A DNA stretch of 44,063 bases, from positions 1 through 44,063 of the forward strand of contig DBPU01000083.1 of the NCBI GenBank assembly GCA_002305615.1, in the 5' to 3' direction. The stretch is from Verrucomicrobia bacterium UBA1412. GTDB taxonomy: Bacteria; Verrucomicrobiota; Verrucomicrobiia; Limisphaerales; UBA1412. A program made the position numbers and the translations under genes. Under the pieces are notes generated by a model. That model searched no databases, was not told the DNA's origin, and saw only the letters and a program-made list of their open reading frames with translations. Below, in pieces: positions 31,259-37,856 of the stretch (position 1 is the first letter of the stretch; every line of letters begins with the position of its first letter).

Positions 31259-32185
31259 TTATCCTTTCTGATTTGGGTTATTGTTTTGAATTACCGTCTC
31301 GGCCGGAACCCGTTGATTCTCGGCTTCAGAAGCGGTAAAAGTATTTTTATTAACGACCAGGCTTCCCACTCCACTGCCAATATGGTTACCAACCAGAGGG
31401 CATTTCACCTTGAGGAGGAAGTAGATCGGGCGTGGATAGCCCTCCAGAGTTTCATAGTTAGCCTGGCCTTTGGCTATGACCATATCAGCCTTTTTAAATC
31501 GTTCGACGAACTCGGGACTGCAGTAATCGAGCAGGGTGCCCGGGCCATCATTGCCGTTATCAATTACCTGACATAATTCGGTTAAACCCGCTGCCTGTGC
31601 ATCTTCCATCAGCGCATCATTGATGGCTGGCCCCGCTTTTACCACCACGGTGATATGTTCCGGGTTCAGGAGTTCAATGAACAATCGGTCAAAGATCAGC
31701 TCTCCGGCATTATCGGCCAAATAGAGAATGTTTTTGGCTTTGGCTAAAGCATTGAGGAATTCTCCGATATCACCCATCAGGGGAGAGTGATAGGATTTTT
31801 CCAGTATAGAGGGAATATCCGAGGTGTTCAGGATCGCGTTGACTCCGTAATCGATGATGTTGCCTGCGATAGCCATGCGTACTGCATTGATCAGGGGAGC
31901 ATCGGATTTGAGAATTATTTCTTTCCACTTCGGGTAGAGTTCCCACGCCATGCGATTGGATTCGCGTTTGATTTGGAGATAGGGGTCATCCTGCCCCGTA
32001 TATTTCCGTACTTGTCGATATATCCATTGACTGAGCAGAGGAGCCTGCCTTAAATTCAGATTACTGGCATAGCTGAGGGTTTCACGCAGGACTTTTTCCT
32101 GAATGTCCTCGTCTGATGTGACCATCCGAGTGACCATCAAGCTTTGACGGACAAGGCAGGGAATACAATCTAAAGAGCATTTCAT
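31259..32185 (-). CDS. DUF89/ARMT1-like damage-control phosphatase
   Basis: 308 residues. Starts MKCSLDCIPCLVRQSL with a CxxC pair near the N-terminus, as in stand-alone bacterial and archaeal DUF89 proteins. The metal-dependent active site elements are seen: YLADNAGELIFDRLF (DNAGE motif), HITVVVKAGPAINDAL, DNGNDGPGTLL and ADMVIAKGQANYETLEG (KGQxNYE). DUF89 members hydrolyse damaged phosphorylated metabolites. Good SD GGGAGGTGG upstream. It lies between the NifX-like and DUF5320 genes, an association seen in anaerobes. Substrate unknown. Confidence 0.9.
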   Translation of the reverse strand: MKCSLDCIPCLVRQSLMVTRMVTSDEDIQEKVLRETLSYASNLNLRQAPLLSQWIYRQVRKYTGQDDPYLQIKRESNRMAWELYPKWKEIILKSDAPLINAVRMAIAGNIIDYGVNAILNTSDIPSILEKSYHSPLMGDIGEFLNALAKAKNILYLADNAGELIFDRLFIELLNPEHITVVVKAGPAINDALMEDAQAAGLTELCQVIDNGNDGPGTLLDYCSPEFVERFKKADMVIAKGQANYETLEGYPRPIYFLLKVKCPLVGNHIGSGVGSLVVNKNTFTASEAENQRVPAETVIQNNNPNQKG

Positions 32186-32239
32186 CGAGCCACCTCCCCA
32201 GTTATCTGGAGCGAATCTAATTTTTTTGGCAAATCCATG

Positions 32240-32653
32240 TTATATATTTTTTTGATGTCTAATTTTATGGCCGCGGCCATGACGATGGCGGTAGCCATGG
32301 TGGAAGGAGCAGTGATCTGCATGACAACCCGGCATTTTAAACTGTGGCTGGTCAAGGGTGTCTGCGAGAAAAGCCGAGACCACCTCAACAATGTTACCAC
32401 AAATATGTGGTAAAACCTGTATTTTAGATCGAAGCAATTTCTGCAATAAAGGTTGAGAGACCGCTCCGCAAATCAGAATATCCACACCAGAGTGCCTCAG
32501 GTCCGCCACGAGCGAATCGAGCGAGGAGTGTTCAATAAGAACCTCCTGATGACTGACCTGGATATTCTCCTCGCAGTGAACAATCCAAAACCGAGTCGCC
32601 ACATCCAGCACGGGGGAAACACGCCCCATCCAAGTTGGAATACCAACCACCAC
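32240..32653 (-). CDS. NifX/NafY-type (dinitrogenase Fe-Mo cofactor biosynthesis family) protein with His/Cys tail
   Basis: 137 residues from GTG 32653. The family's N-terminal pattern VGIPTWMGRVSPVLDVATRFWIVHC is clear (usual form IAIPVxxGRVSPVFDxA), then LVADLRHSGVDILICGAVSQPLLQKL (GxDxVICGGIS-like) and CGNIVEVVSAFL. The C-terminal MPGCHADHCSFHHGYRHRHGRGH is rich in His and Cys and likely binds metal. No Shine-Dalgarno stands before the GTG. A -24/-12-like promoter lies immediately upstream. Not nitrogenase-linked here, since no nif genes are visible; members of this family also occur in orange-protein-type anaerobe clusters. Confidence 0.85.
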   Translation of the reverse strand: MVVGIPTWMGRVSPVLDVATRFWIVHCEENIQVSHQEVLIEHSSLDSLVADLRHSGVDILICGAVSQPLLQKLLRSKIQVLPHICGNIVEVVSAFLADTLDQPQFKMPGCHADHCSFHHGYRHRHGRGHKIRHQKNI

Positions 32654-32665
32654 GAAAGAGGGAAG

Positions 32666-32681
32666 AGCTCAAAGGGTGCCA
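32666..32681 (-). promoter_or_regulatory. Candidate sigma-54 (-24/-12) promoter
   Basis: Minus strand TGGCACCCTTTGAGCT: perfect TGGCAC, then GC placed at the right distance (GG and GC 12 bases apart start-to-start); the TT before GC is GA. The start would be around 32655, nearly at the GTG at 32653, implying a very short leader. It is about 130 bases downstream of the TTGCA-N3-TGCAA site at 32806-32820, a normal enhancer distance. Confidence 0.6.
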
Positions 32682-32805
32682 GGAGCGAAAAAATAGAGGA
32701 AAACTATATTTATAAATATCTAATAATAAGTATATTATAAAATATTATAAATCTTTAAATCGATAAAAAAGGCCCAAGTTTTGTGTCCTTTATTCGGGTA
32801 AAAGT

Positions 32806-32820
32806 ATTGCAAAATGCAAT
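32806..32820. promoter_or_regulatory. TTGCA-N3-TGCAA operator/enhancer, copy 1
   Basis: ATTGCAAAATGCAAT, an inverted repeat with 5-base arms TTGCA/TGCAA and a 3-base centre, lies between the regulator stop and the NifX promoter. Same motif as the two copies at 34186-34198 and 34216-34230. Confidence 0.7.
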
Positions 32821-32824
32821 GCTT

Positions 32825-34159
32825 TTAAACCTCTTCACTATTAGAAAAATCCGGACGAGTTTTTAAGGTCTTCATTTTGCGAAAGAGAGTGCTGGGGTTG
32901 ATTCCCAGCTCTTTAGCGACTCGTGTTTTGTTGCCTCTGTTGCGTTTCAATGATTCACGGATCATCATTTCTTCCATTGCGTCAAGCGTCATTGGTGTGG
33001 CGATAGGTGCAGAACCGGCTGCGGAAGAGCTGCGCAATTGAGGGGGCAAATGTTGCATTTCAATGAGACCTCCCTGGCAAAGAACGAAGGCATGTTCGAT
33101 GATATTTTGCAGTTCGCGGATATTTCCCGGGAAATCGTATTCCATGAGTCGCCTCAGAACATCGGGAGAGACATCGCAAATATCTTTACCCTGCAAGCAA
33201 TTAAAATGGGTGATGAAATGCTCAATCAGCAGGGGGATATCCTCCCTGCGTTTGCGCAAAGATGGGAGTTCTATTCGGATGACATGGATTCGGTAGAAAA
33301 GGTCTTCCCTGAATTTGTTTTCCCGAACCAGTTTCTCCAGAGATTTATTGGTTGCAGCCATGATTCTCGCGTTGGTCGTTACCGGTTCGAGCGAGCCCAG
33401 CGGCTCATACGTTTTTTCCTGAAGGACGCGGAGTAAGCGGACCTGCATGGCCGGAGAAATATCGCCTATTTCATCCAAAAAAAGGGTACCGTCCTGAGCC
33501 AGAGCCAAACGGCCGGGCTTATCTTTACGCGCATCGGTAAAGGCTCCCGCTTTATAGCCAAACAACTCGGATTCCAGCAATGTATCTGGGAGGGCGCCGC
33601 AATTGAGGGCCACCAGCTTTTTGGATCGCTGCTTGGATATGTTATGTATTGCTCTGGCGACCAGCTCTTTTCCCGTACCACTTTCGCCTTCAATAAGTAC
33701 TGTGCTTTGTCCCTGAGCGATAGCAGGGAGCAGGTCAAAGATTTTGCGCATGACAGGGCTGCGACCGATAATTCCGGCGAATTGATTTTGTTCCTGAACC
33801 TGACGATGAATCTCATCGACCGCCCGTAAATCTCTGAAGCTTTCCACTCCGCCCAGAATGTTGCCCTGGTCATCTTTGAGAGCTGCAGTGGAGATACTGA
33901 CTGGGATTTTTGCCCCTTTGGCATTCACGATGTAGACAACCTTATTGATGATGGGCTGACCTGTAGCGAGGGTTCGCTTCAATGCGCAGCCACTTTCGCA
34001 AATACTTGTCCGGAAGACATCGCAGCAGCGGCGTCCGATCGCTTCTGCCTGTTCGATATTGGTGATTTGCTCTGCAGCCTTGTTGAAGGAGCGAATACAC
34101 CAGTTATTATCGACCGTGAAAATTCCATCCGGGATGTAATCCAACAGTTCTTTCTGCAT
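32825..34159 (-). CDS. PAS-domain sigma-54 enhancer-binding regulator
   Basis: 444 residues from ATG 34159 (AAGAAGG just upstream); the frame also opens at a TTG at 34198, but that lies inside an operator site. N-terminal PAS (about 5-105, DYIPDGIFTVDNNWCIRSFNKAA) carries a Cys cluster CC...C...C (residues 45, 46, 54, 58), suggesting a redox, Fe-S or metal ligand. The AAA+ domain has Walker A GESGTGKE (158-165), GAFTDA in the sigma-54 loop, and FLDEIGD (Walker B). The C-terminal Fis-type helix-turn-helix is NRGNKTRVAKELGINPSTLFRKMK. There is no receiver domain, so it senses its signal directly through PAS. It probably drives the NifX-DUF89 operon. Confidence 0.92.
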   Translation of the reverse strand: MQKELLDYIPDGIFTVDNNWCIRSFNKAAEQITNIEQAEAIGRRCCDVFRTSICESGCALKRTLATGQPIINKVVYIVNAKGAKIPVSISTAALKDDQGNILGGVESFRDLRAVDEIHRQVQEQNQFAGIIGRSPVMRKIFDLLPAIAQGQSTVLIEGESGTGKELVARAIHNISKQRSKKLVALNCGALPDTLLESELFGYKAGAFTDARKDKPGRLALAQDGTLFLDEIGDISPAMQVRLLRVLQEKTYEPLGSLEPVTTNARIMAATNKSLEKLVRENKFREDLFYRIHVIRIELPSLRKRREDIPLLIEHFITHFNCLQGKDICDVSPDVLRRLMEYDFPGNIRELQNIIEHAFVLCQGGLIEMQHLPPQLRSSSAAGSAPIATPMTLDAMEEMMIRESLKRNRGNKTRVAKELGINPSTLFRKMKTLKTRPDFSNSEEV

Positions 34160-34185
34160 AACCTTCTTCAGGGTACCGAGGGGAA

Positions 34186-34198
34186 TTGCAAAATGCAA
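34186..34198. promoter_or_regulatory. TTGCA-N3-TGCAA operator, copy 2
   Basis: TTGCAAAATGCAA just upstream of the regulator's ATG at 34159. Centre 34192, 31 bases (about three helical turns) from copy 3, so two dimers could bind on the same face and autoregulate the gene. Confidence 0.7.
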
Positions 34199-34215
34199 CA
34201 GCTAATTCATTATGT

Positions 34216-34230
34216 ATTGCATTTTGCAAT
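34216..34230. promoter_or_regulatory. TTGCA-N3-TGCAA operator, copy 3
   Basis: ATTGCATTTTGCAAT, reverse complement of the other copies. It is also about 200 bases upstream of the rightward lipoprotein gene at 34430, so it could affect both. Confidence 0.7.
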
Positions 34231-34429
34231 TTAACACACATCGTGGAAGTCATCCGGGGGAGCTCTGCATACCCGGATTTTGGTCCCCCTGAGCGGGGCT
34301 CAAGAGCTCATTTATCGGCGAAAACCGCTGCCGTGAATTTGCGGTCCCGTCGGGGTAAAATAAAAATTTCTGAAAAAGAAAAAACATCCTTTACAGGGGG
34401 ACGCATTACTGCTCTAATGAGCGCGGTTT

Positions 34430-34867
34430 ATGATGAGTGCTGTTAAAACATTGCCTTTAGTGATTGCACTGGCGGGTGCGGTTGTCCTCACCGGATGTGA
34501 GGGTCCTGCTACCAAGATGGGGCGTGGCATTTCCAACACTGGAGAACTCCTTCGTTGGGGTGAGCTGCGCTATGAAATGGAGCAAGGGGCCGTCTGGGAT
34601 GGCCGTAGCGGTGTGACCAAAGGTTTTCTGAAGGGTTTTTGCCGCTCTCTGGCCCGTACGGGTATTGGAGTTGCTGAGATCGTGAGTAGTCCTTTTGGTC
34701 CTTATGACAAGGGTTTTATGTACCCTGCATATCCTCGCTATCCGGATAACTACACCCCAACCCCCATGGCGGACACCATGTGGGATCCGGGTTCTGATAT
34801 CGGTTTCGGTCCTCGTGGAGACGTGGTTCCGTTTATCCCGGGTAGCCGCTTCAGTGTTTTTGAATAA
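34430..34867 (+). CDS. TIGR04073-type (exosortase-associated) lipoprotein
   Basis: 145 residues with a lipoprotein leader (LVIALAGAVVLTGCEGP; lipobox LTGC). The mature part starts ATKMGRGISNTGELLRWGELRYEM, and includes GVTKGFLKGFCRSLARTGIGVAEIVSSPFGPY, which matches my memory of the TIGR04073 family (putative exosortase-system-associated protein) of Verrucomicrobiota. The C-terminal part is Pro/Tyr/Gly-rich. A double ATG (34430, 34433) marks the start. No exosortase or PEP-CTERM gene is visible in the window. It is placed between the sigma-54 regulator and ispE. Confidence 0.75.
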   Translation: MMSAVKTLPLVIALAGAVVLTGCEGPATKMGRGISNTGELLRWGELRYEMEQGAVWDGRSGVTKGFLKGFCRSLARTGIGVAEIVSSPFGPYDKGFMYPAYPRYPDNYTPTPMADTMWDPGSDIGFGPRGDVVPFIPGSRFSVFE

Positions 34868-34890
34868 AAGAGAGTTTCTCTTTTGCTAAA

Positions 34891-34940
34891 GACCGCCCGG
34901 TCCCTGGTTGATACCTCGGCCGGGCGTCTTGTGTTATTTC
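34891..34940 (+). terminator. Rho-independent-type terminator just before ispE
   Basis: GACcGCCCGG pairs with CCGGGCGTC (34891-34900 and 34920-34928, one bulged C), followed by TTGTGTTATTT. A smaller AAAAGAGA/TCTCTTTT hairpin precedes it at 34866-34884. The hairpin ends about 13 bases before the ispE ATG, so it may also act as an attenuator. Confidence 0.6.
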
Positions 34941-34941
34941 T

Positions 34942-35811
34942 ATGGCCTTATACTCCAGCCCCAGCAAGGTCAATCTGATATTGAATATTCTGGGTCACCG
35001 TCCTGACGGATTTCATGACCTGGAGACTCTTTTCTATCCCGTACCGATTTTTGATCAATTGGAGCTGGAGAGGAGCGGCGGAGTATTCCGTTTTACCTGC
35101 AACACGGACCGCGTTCCCACCGGACCGACGAATCTGGTTTATCGGGCGGCAATGCTCTTCTTTGAAAAAGCGTCGATTCAGCCCGAGGGACATATTCACC
35201 TGATCAAAAATTTACCTGCAGAGGCGGGGCTGGGAGCCGGCAGTGCCAATGCAGCCTTCACTCTGAGAGCGCTAAACCGGGAGTATGATCACCCGCTGGA
35301 AGAGACGCAGCTGAGCCAGTTAGCCTCCTTGCTGGGTTCGGATGTTCCTTTTTTCCTGCAGGATGCGCCGGCTATCGGGCGCGGACGTGGGGAAAAACTG
35401 GAGATATTGAGTTCCTTGCCCGCCTTATCCGGGAAAGGGATGATCCTCATAAAACCCGGTTTTGGGGTATCCACAGCTTGGGCATATAAAGAATTGGCCC
35501 GATATCCTTCCGATCAAAAGGGACGGCCGGGCAGGGTGGATGAGTTGGTTAGGTCGTTGACCGAGAAGACGCTCACGGAAAGCGCACCCCTATTTTACAA
35601 TTCTTTGGAAGCGCCCGTTTTGCCCCAATATCCTCTATTGGCTGAGTATCAGAAGTTCTTGAGGGAGCATGGAGCCGATGTTACACTTATGAGCGGGAGT
35701 GGGTCTACCACGTTTGCTTTGGTTTCCGGTCGGGTTGCTGCGGAAAGATTGGCTGACCAATTCAAAGAGCGGTTTGGCTCTGATTTTTGGGTTGCGATAG
35801 CTGAACTGTGA
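34942..35811 (+). CDS. ispE: 4-diphosphocytidyl-2-C-methyl-D-erythritol kinase
   Basis: 289 residues. GHMP kinase of the MEP isoprenoid route. N-terminal YSSPSKVNLILNILGHRPDGFHDLETLF with the catalytic Lys/Asp region, the GHMP ATP loop NLPAEAGLGAGSANAAFTLRAL (LGAGSANA, the usual form GLGGGSSDA), SLLGSDVPFFL, RGEKLE, and the C-terminal MSGSGSTTFALV are present. No Shine-Dalgarno is visible, and the terminator-like hairpin ends 13 bases before the ATG. Slight departures from the usual GHMP loop make it a divergent member. Confidence 0.94.
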   Translation: MALYSSPSKVNLILNILGHRPDGFHDLETLFYPVPIFDQLELERSGGVFRFTCNTDRVPTGPTNLVYRAAMLFFEKASIQPEGHIHLIKNLPAEAGLGAGSANAAFTLRALNREYDHPLEETQLSQLASLLGSDVPFFLQDAPAIGRGRGEKLEILSSLPALSGKGMILIKPGFGVSTAWAYKELARYPSDQKGRPGRVDELVRSLTEKTLTESAPLFYNSLEAPVLPQYPLLAEYQKFLREHGADVTLMSGSGSTTFALVSGRVAAERLADQFKERFGSDFWVAIAEL

Positions 35812-35892
35812 GCCGGCGGGTATTTCTTGTCGATTTGCCGGGTGAAAAGAGATTCAGCTCTTAGGAAGGAAGTTATTTAAAGATTTTTTTAT

Positions 35893-36702
35893 ATGGCAAA
35901 TGCTTATCAAATTATCGTTTGCGGGAGCCTGGTGCCGGATCCGCTTCAGACTCTGGAGCCGATTTCTACCCCCGGCGGTCCTGCGTTGAAGAATGAGTTG
36001 ATGTTGCCTGCGGCGCTTGACCCCTGGGCTGGGCACGCACTTTTTGAGGCTGCAAATCTCGCGAAACAGAATCCCGGTTCCCAAGTTTGGCTGGTGAGCC
36101 TGGGCCCCAAGGCAAAACTTCAGCAGCTAATGATGAGCGTGGCTCAAAAGGCGGCTTTTACTTTTGTACCTGTGGAAGGCAATGCGGGCGGATTCATGAG
36201 TTCGGTTGACTGCGCTTCAGCTCTGGTGAAAGCGATTCAGGGCATTGCAGGGTTGGATATGGGACGCGTTCTGCTTTTTGGCGGATGGGAATCTGCCTCT
36301 CGTGGAGCCGGTTCTACGCTTCAATTGGTAGGCGATGCTCTTGGAATTCACGATCAGTTCATGGGCGTTGATGAGATTAAAGTCCGCGAAGATGGTTCCT
36401 TCACTGTTTTAGAGCGTGTGGAAGGGGCTTGCCATCAGGAGAGTCTCTGCGCGGGTGCGCCTGCGGTACTGGGTTGGGCTACGGGTAACCTGCCCGAGCC
36501 GACCAACAACCCACAGGTAGGCATGATGAATATGCGCTCAATTATGCCGGCTTTGCAGAAAGCTGTTAAAGCAGAGGTGGGCCTGGACGGCGTGGAATAT
36601 GTTTCCGTGAGTCTGCCCAAACAGTTGCGCGACACCCGTATCGTCAAAGATATGCCGACGGATGAGATTGCGCGTGAAATTGTGGAATGGATCAAAAAGT
36701 AA
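35893..36702 (+). CDS. etfB: Electron transfer flavoprotein beta subunit (divergent)
   Basis: 269 residues. Begins YQIIVCGSLVPDP and keeps the EtfB fold: LPAALDPWAGHALFEAANLAKQ (usual form N-x-x-D-x-x-A-x-E-x-A), VWLVSLGPKAKLQQLMMSVAQKAA, a long AMP-binding-like stretch, and MGVDEIKVREDGSFTVLERVEG. The C-terminal DTRIVKDMPTDEIAREIVEWI replaces the usual recognition loop only partly. The gene is directly followed by etfA; the two would form a heterodimer carrying FAD and AMP or a second flavin. Substitutions in conserved places suggest a specialised ETF lineage. Confidence 0.85.
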   Translation: MANAYQIIVCGSLVPDPLQTLEPISTPGGPALKNELMLPAALDPWAGHALFEAANLAKQNPGSQVWLVSLGPKAKLQQLMMSVAQKAAFTFVPVEGNAGGFMSSVDCASALVKAIQGIAGLDMGRVLLFGGWESASRGAGSTLQLVGDALGIHDQFMGVDEIKVREDGSFTVLERVEGACHQESLCAGAPAVLGWATGNLPEPTNNPQVGMMNMRSIMPALQKAVKAEVGLDGVEYVSVSLPKQLRDTRIVKDMPTDEIAREIVEWIKK

Positions 36703-36716
36703 ACGGAGGCGGTAGA

Positions 36717-37739
36717 ATGGAAAAGATTTTATTATTAGGTTTTGCAGATCAGGCTTCCTCCAAACTTTTGGCGGAAGGTGCGACTGTTGCAGCTAACTTA
36801 GCGGCATCTTTGGGCTGCTCCTGGGAAGTGGCTCTGATAGGTGAAAAAGTTCAGGAAGCGGCCAATACTCTGGGCGGTAGCGGTGCGGCCAAATTTTACG
36901 GAGTAGAAGGCGAGGATTTCGCTTTCGCCCGTTATTCAAGTGATCTACCTGCGGCTGAAGCTTTACTCAAAGAGAGTCAGGCAACCGTCATCCTGGTCCC
37001 CGGCAGCAGCCGGGGTAATCGGGTGCTGTCTGCCCTGGCAATGCGTTTGGGCGGCCGTGCCGATACGCATATTACCTCTGTAACGGCGAAAGAAGGCAAG
37101 GTTTTGGCTAATCGCTGGTTTTATCGTCAGCGTATGGAGGCTTGTTTCAGTCGTCCGCAGCGTCCCTGGGTCATGGGGTTGGAGCCGGGCAATGTGGCCC
37201 CTCAAACTTTCAGCGCAAGCTCGGTACAGGTGCAGATGCTTTCAGTCGCACTGCCGGATGCGGCCAAACGGACAAAGGTTTTGGGTTTGAAATACCCTGC
37301 TGGAACGGCCCAGACAATCCGCCCGGATGCGAAGTTGCTCTTTGTAGCAGGAGCCGGCTGGACCAAGAAACAGGCAGATGGACAGATTCATGCCTCAGAA
37401 GCTGAAAAAGCAATTTTAGATTTCCTCAGCAAGGCTCAGGCCTCTCTGGGAAGCACGAAATCTCTGGTAGATCAATCCGGAGAAGGAAATGCCGTTCTGA
37501 GTTTCATGACTCACCTGAACCAGGTAGGGCAGACGGGCAGTACGCCCCGCCATTCCAAGGGTCTGGCGACCTGCTGCCACGGTGAGGAGCCTCATGTCGT
37601 CGGATGGCGTTTCGTTACTGAGCGCCGTGCGGTCAATACGGACGCCAATTGTGGATGGGCTCGGGGTAAAACCGATGTTCTCTACGTGGCGGATGCCTTT
37701 GAGGTCATGAAGAAGGTCAATGAAATTCTCTCTGCATAA
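36717..37739 (+). CDS. etfA: Electron transfer flavoprotein alpha subunit (divergent FAD domain)
   Basis: 340 residues from ATG 36717 behind GGAGG; the frame is open back to 36687, inside etfB. N-terminal EtfA domain: KILLLGFADQASSKLLAEG, VILVPGSSRGNRVLSALAMRLGGRADTHIT. The FAD domain keeps QVGQTG (about 269-274), but the preceding SGGRG-type motif reads VAGAGWTKK, and the usual ISGAIQHxAGM stretch is replaced by CCHGEEPHVVG, followed by an unusual VNTDANCGWARGKTDVLYVADAFE. The FAD-binding Arg of the canonical motif is missing. It is therefore either a flavin-altered ETF or has a changed electron partner. Confidence 0.82.
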   Translation: MEKILLLGFADQASSKLLAEGATVAANLAASLGCSWEVALIGEKVQEAANTLGGSGAAKFYGVEGEDFAFARYSSDLPAAEALLKESQATVILVPGSSRGNRVLSALAMRLGGRADTHITSVTAKEGKVLANRWFYRQRMEACFSRPQRPWVMGLEPGNVAPQTFSASSVQVQMLSVALPDAAKRTKVLGLKYPAGTAQTIRPDAKLLFVAGAGWTKKQADGQIHASEAEKAILDFLSKAQASLGSTKSLVDQSGEGNAVLSFMTHLNQVGQTGSTPRHSKGLATCCHGEEPHVVGWRFVTERRAVNTDANCGWARGKTDVLYVADAFEVMKKVNEILSA

Positions 37740-37772
37740 GAGAGACTTGTATTAAATAAATTACTCAATAGT

Positions 37773-37816
37773 ACCGGGGGTAAGTGTTTCAAGCGCTTGC
37801 CCCCGGTGTATTTTTC
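37773..37816 (+). terminator. Rho-independent terminator after etfA
   Basis: ACCGGGGG (37773-37780) pairs with CCCCCGGT (37800-37807), extended by G-U pairs with the TAAG/CTTG stretch, then GTATTTTTC. It closes the ispE-etfBA transcript before the protease gene. Confidence 0.85.
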
Positions 37817-37821
37817 TCCGT

Positions 37822-37850
37822 TTGCAATAGGCGTTTTTGCGGAGTATAAT
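37822..37850 (+). promoter_or_regulatory. Sigma-70-type promoter for the subtilase gene
   Basis: TTGCAA (37822-37827), 17-base spacer, perfect TATAAT (37845-37850). Only six bases separate the -10 from the ATG at 37857, so transcription would begin at or next to the start codon. Confidence 0.7.
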
Positions 37851-37856
37851 TTGAAC

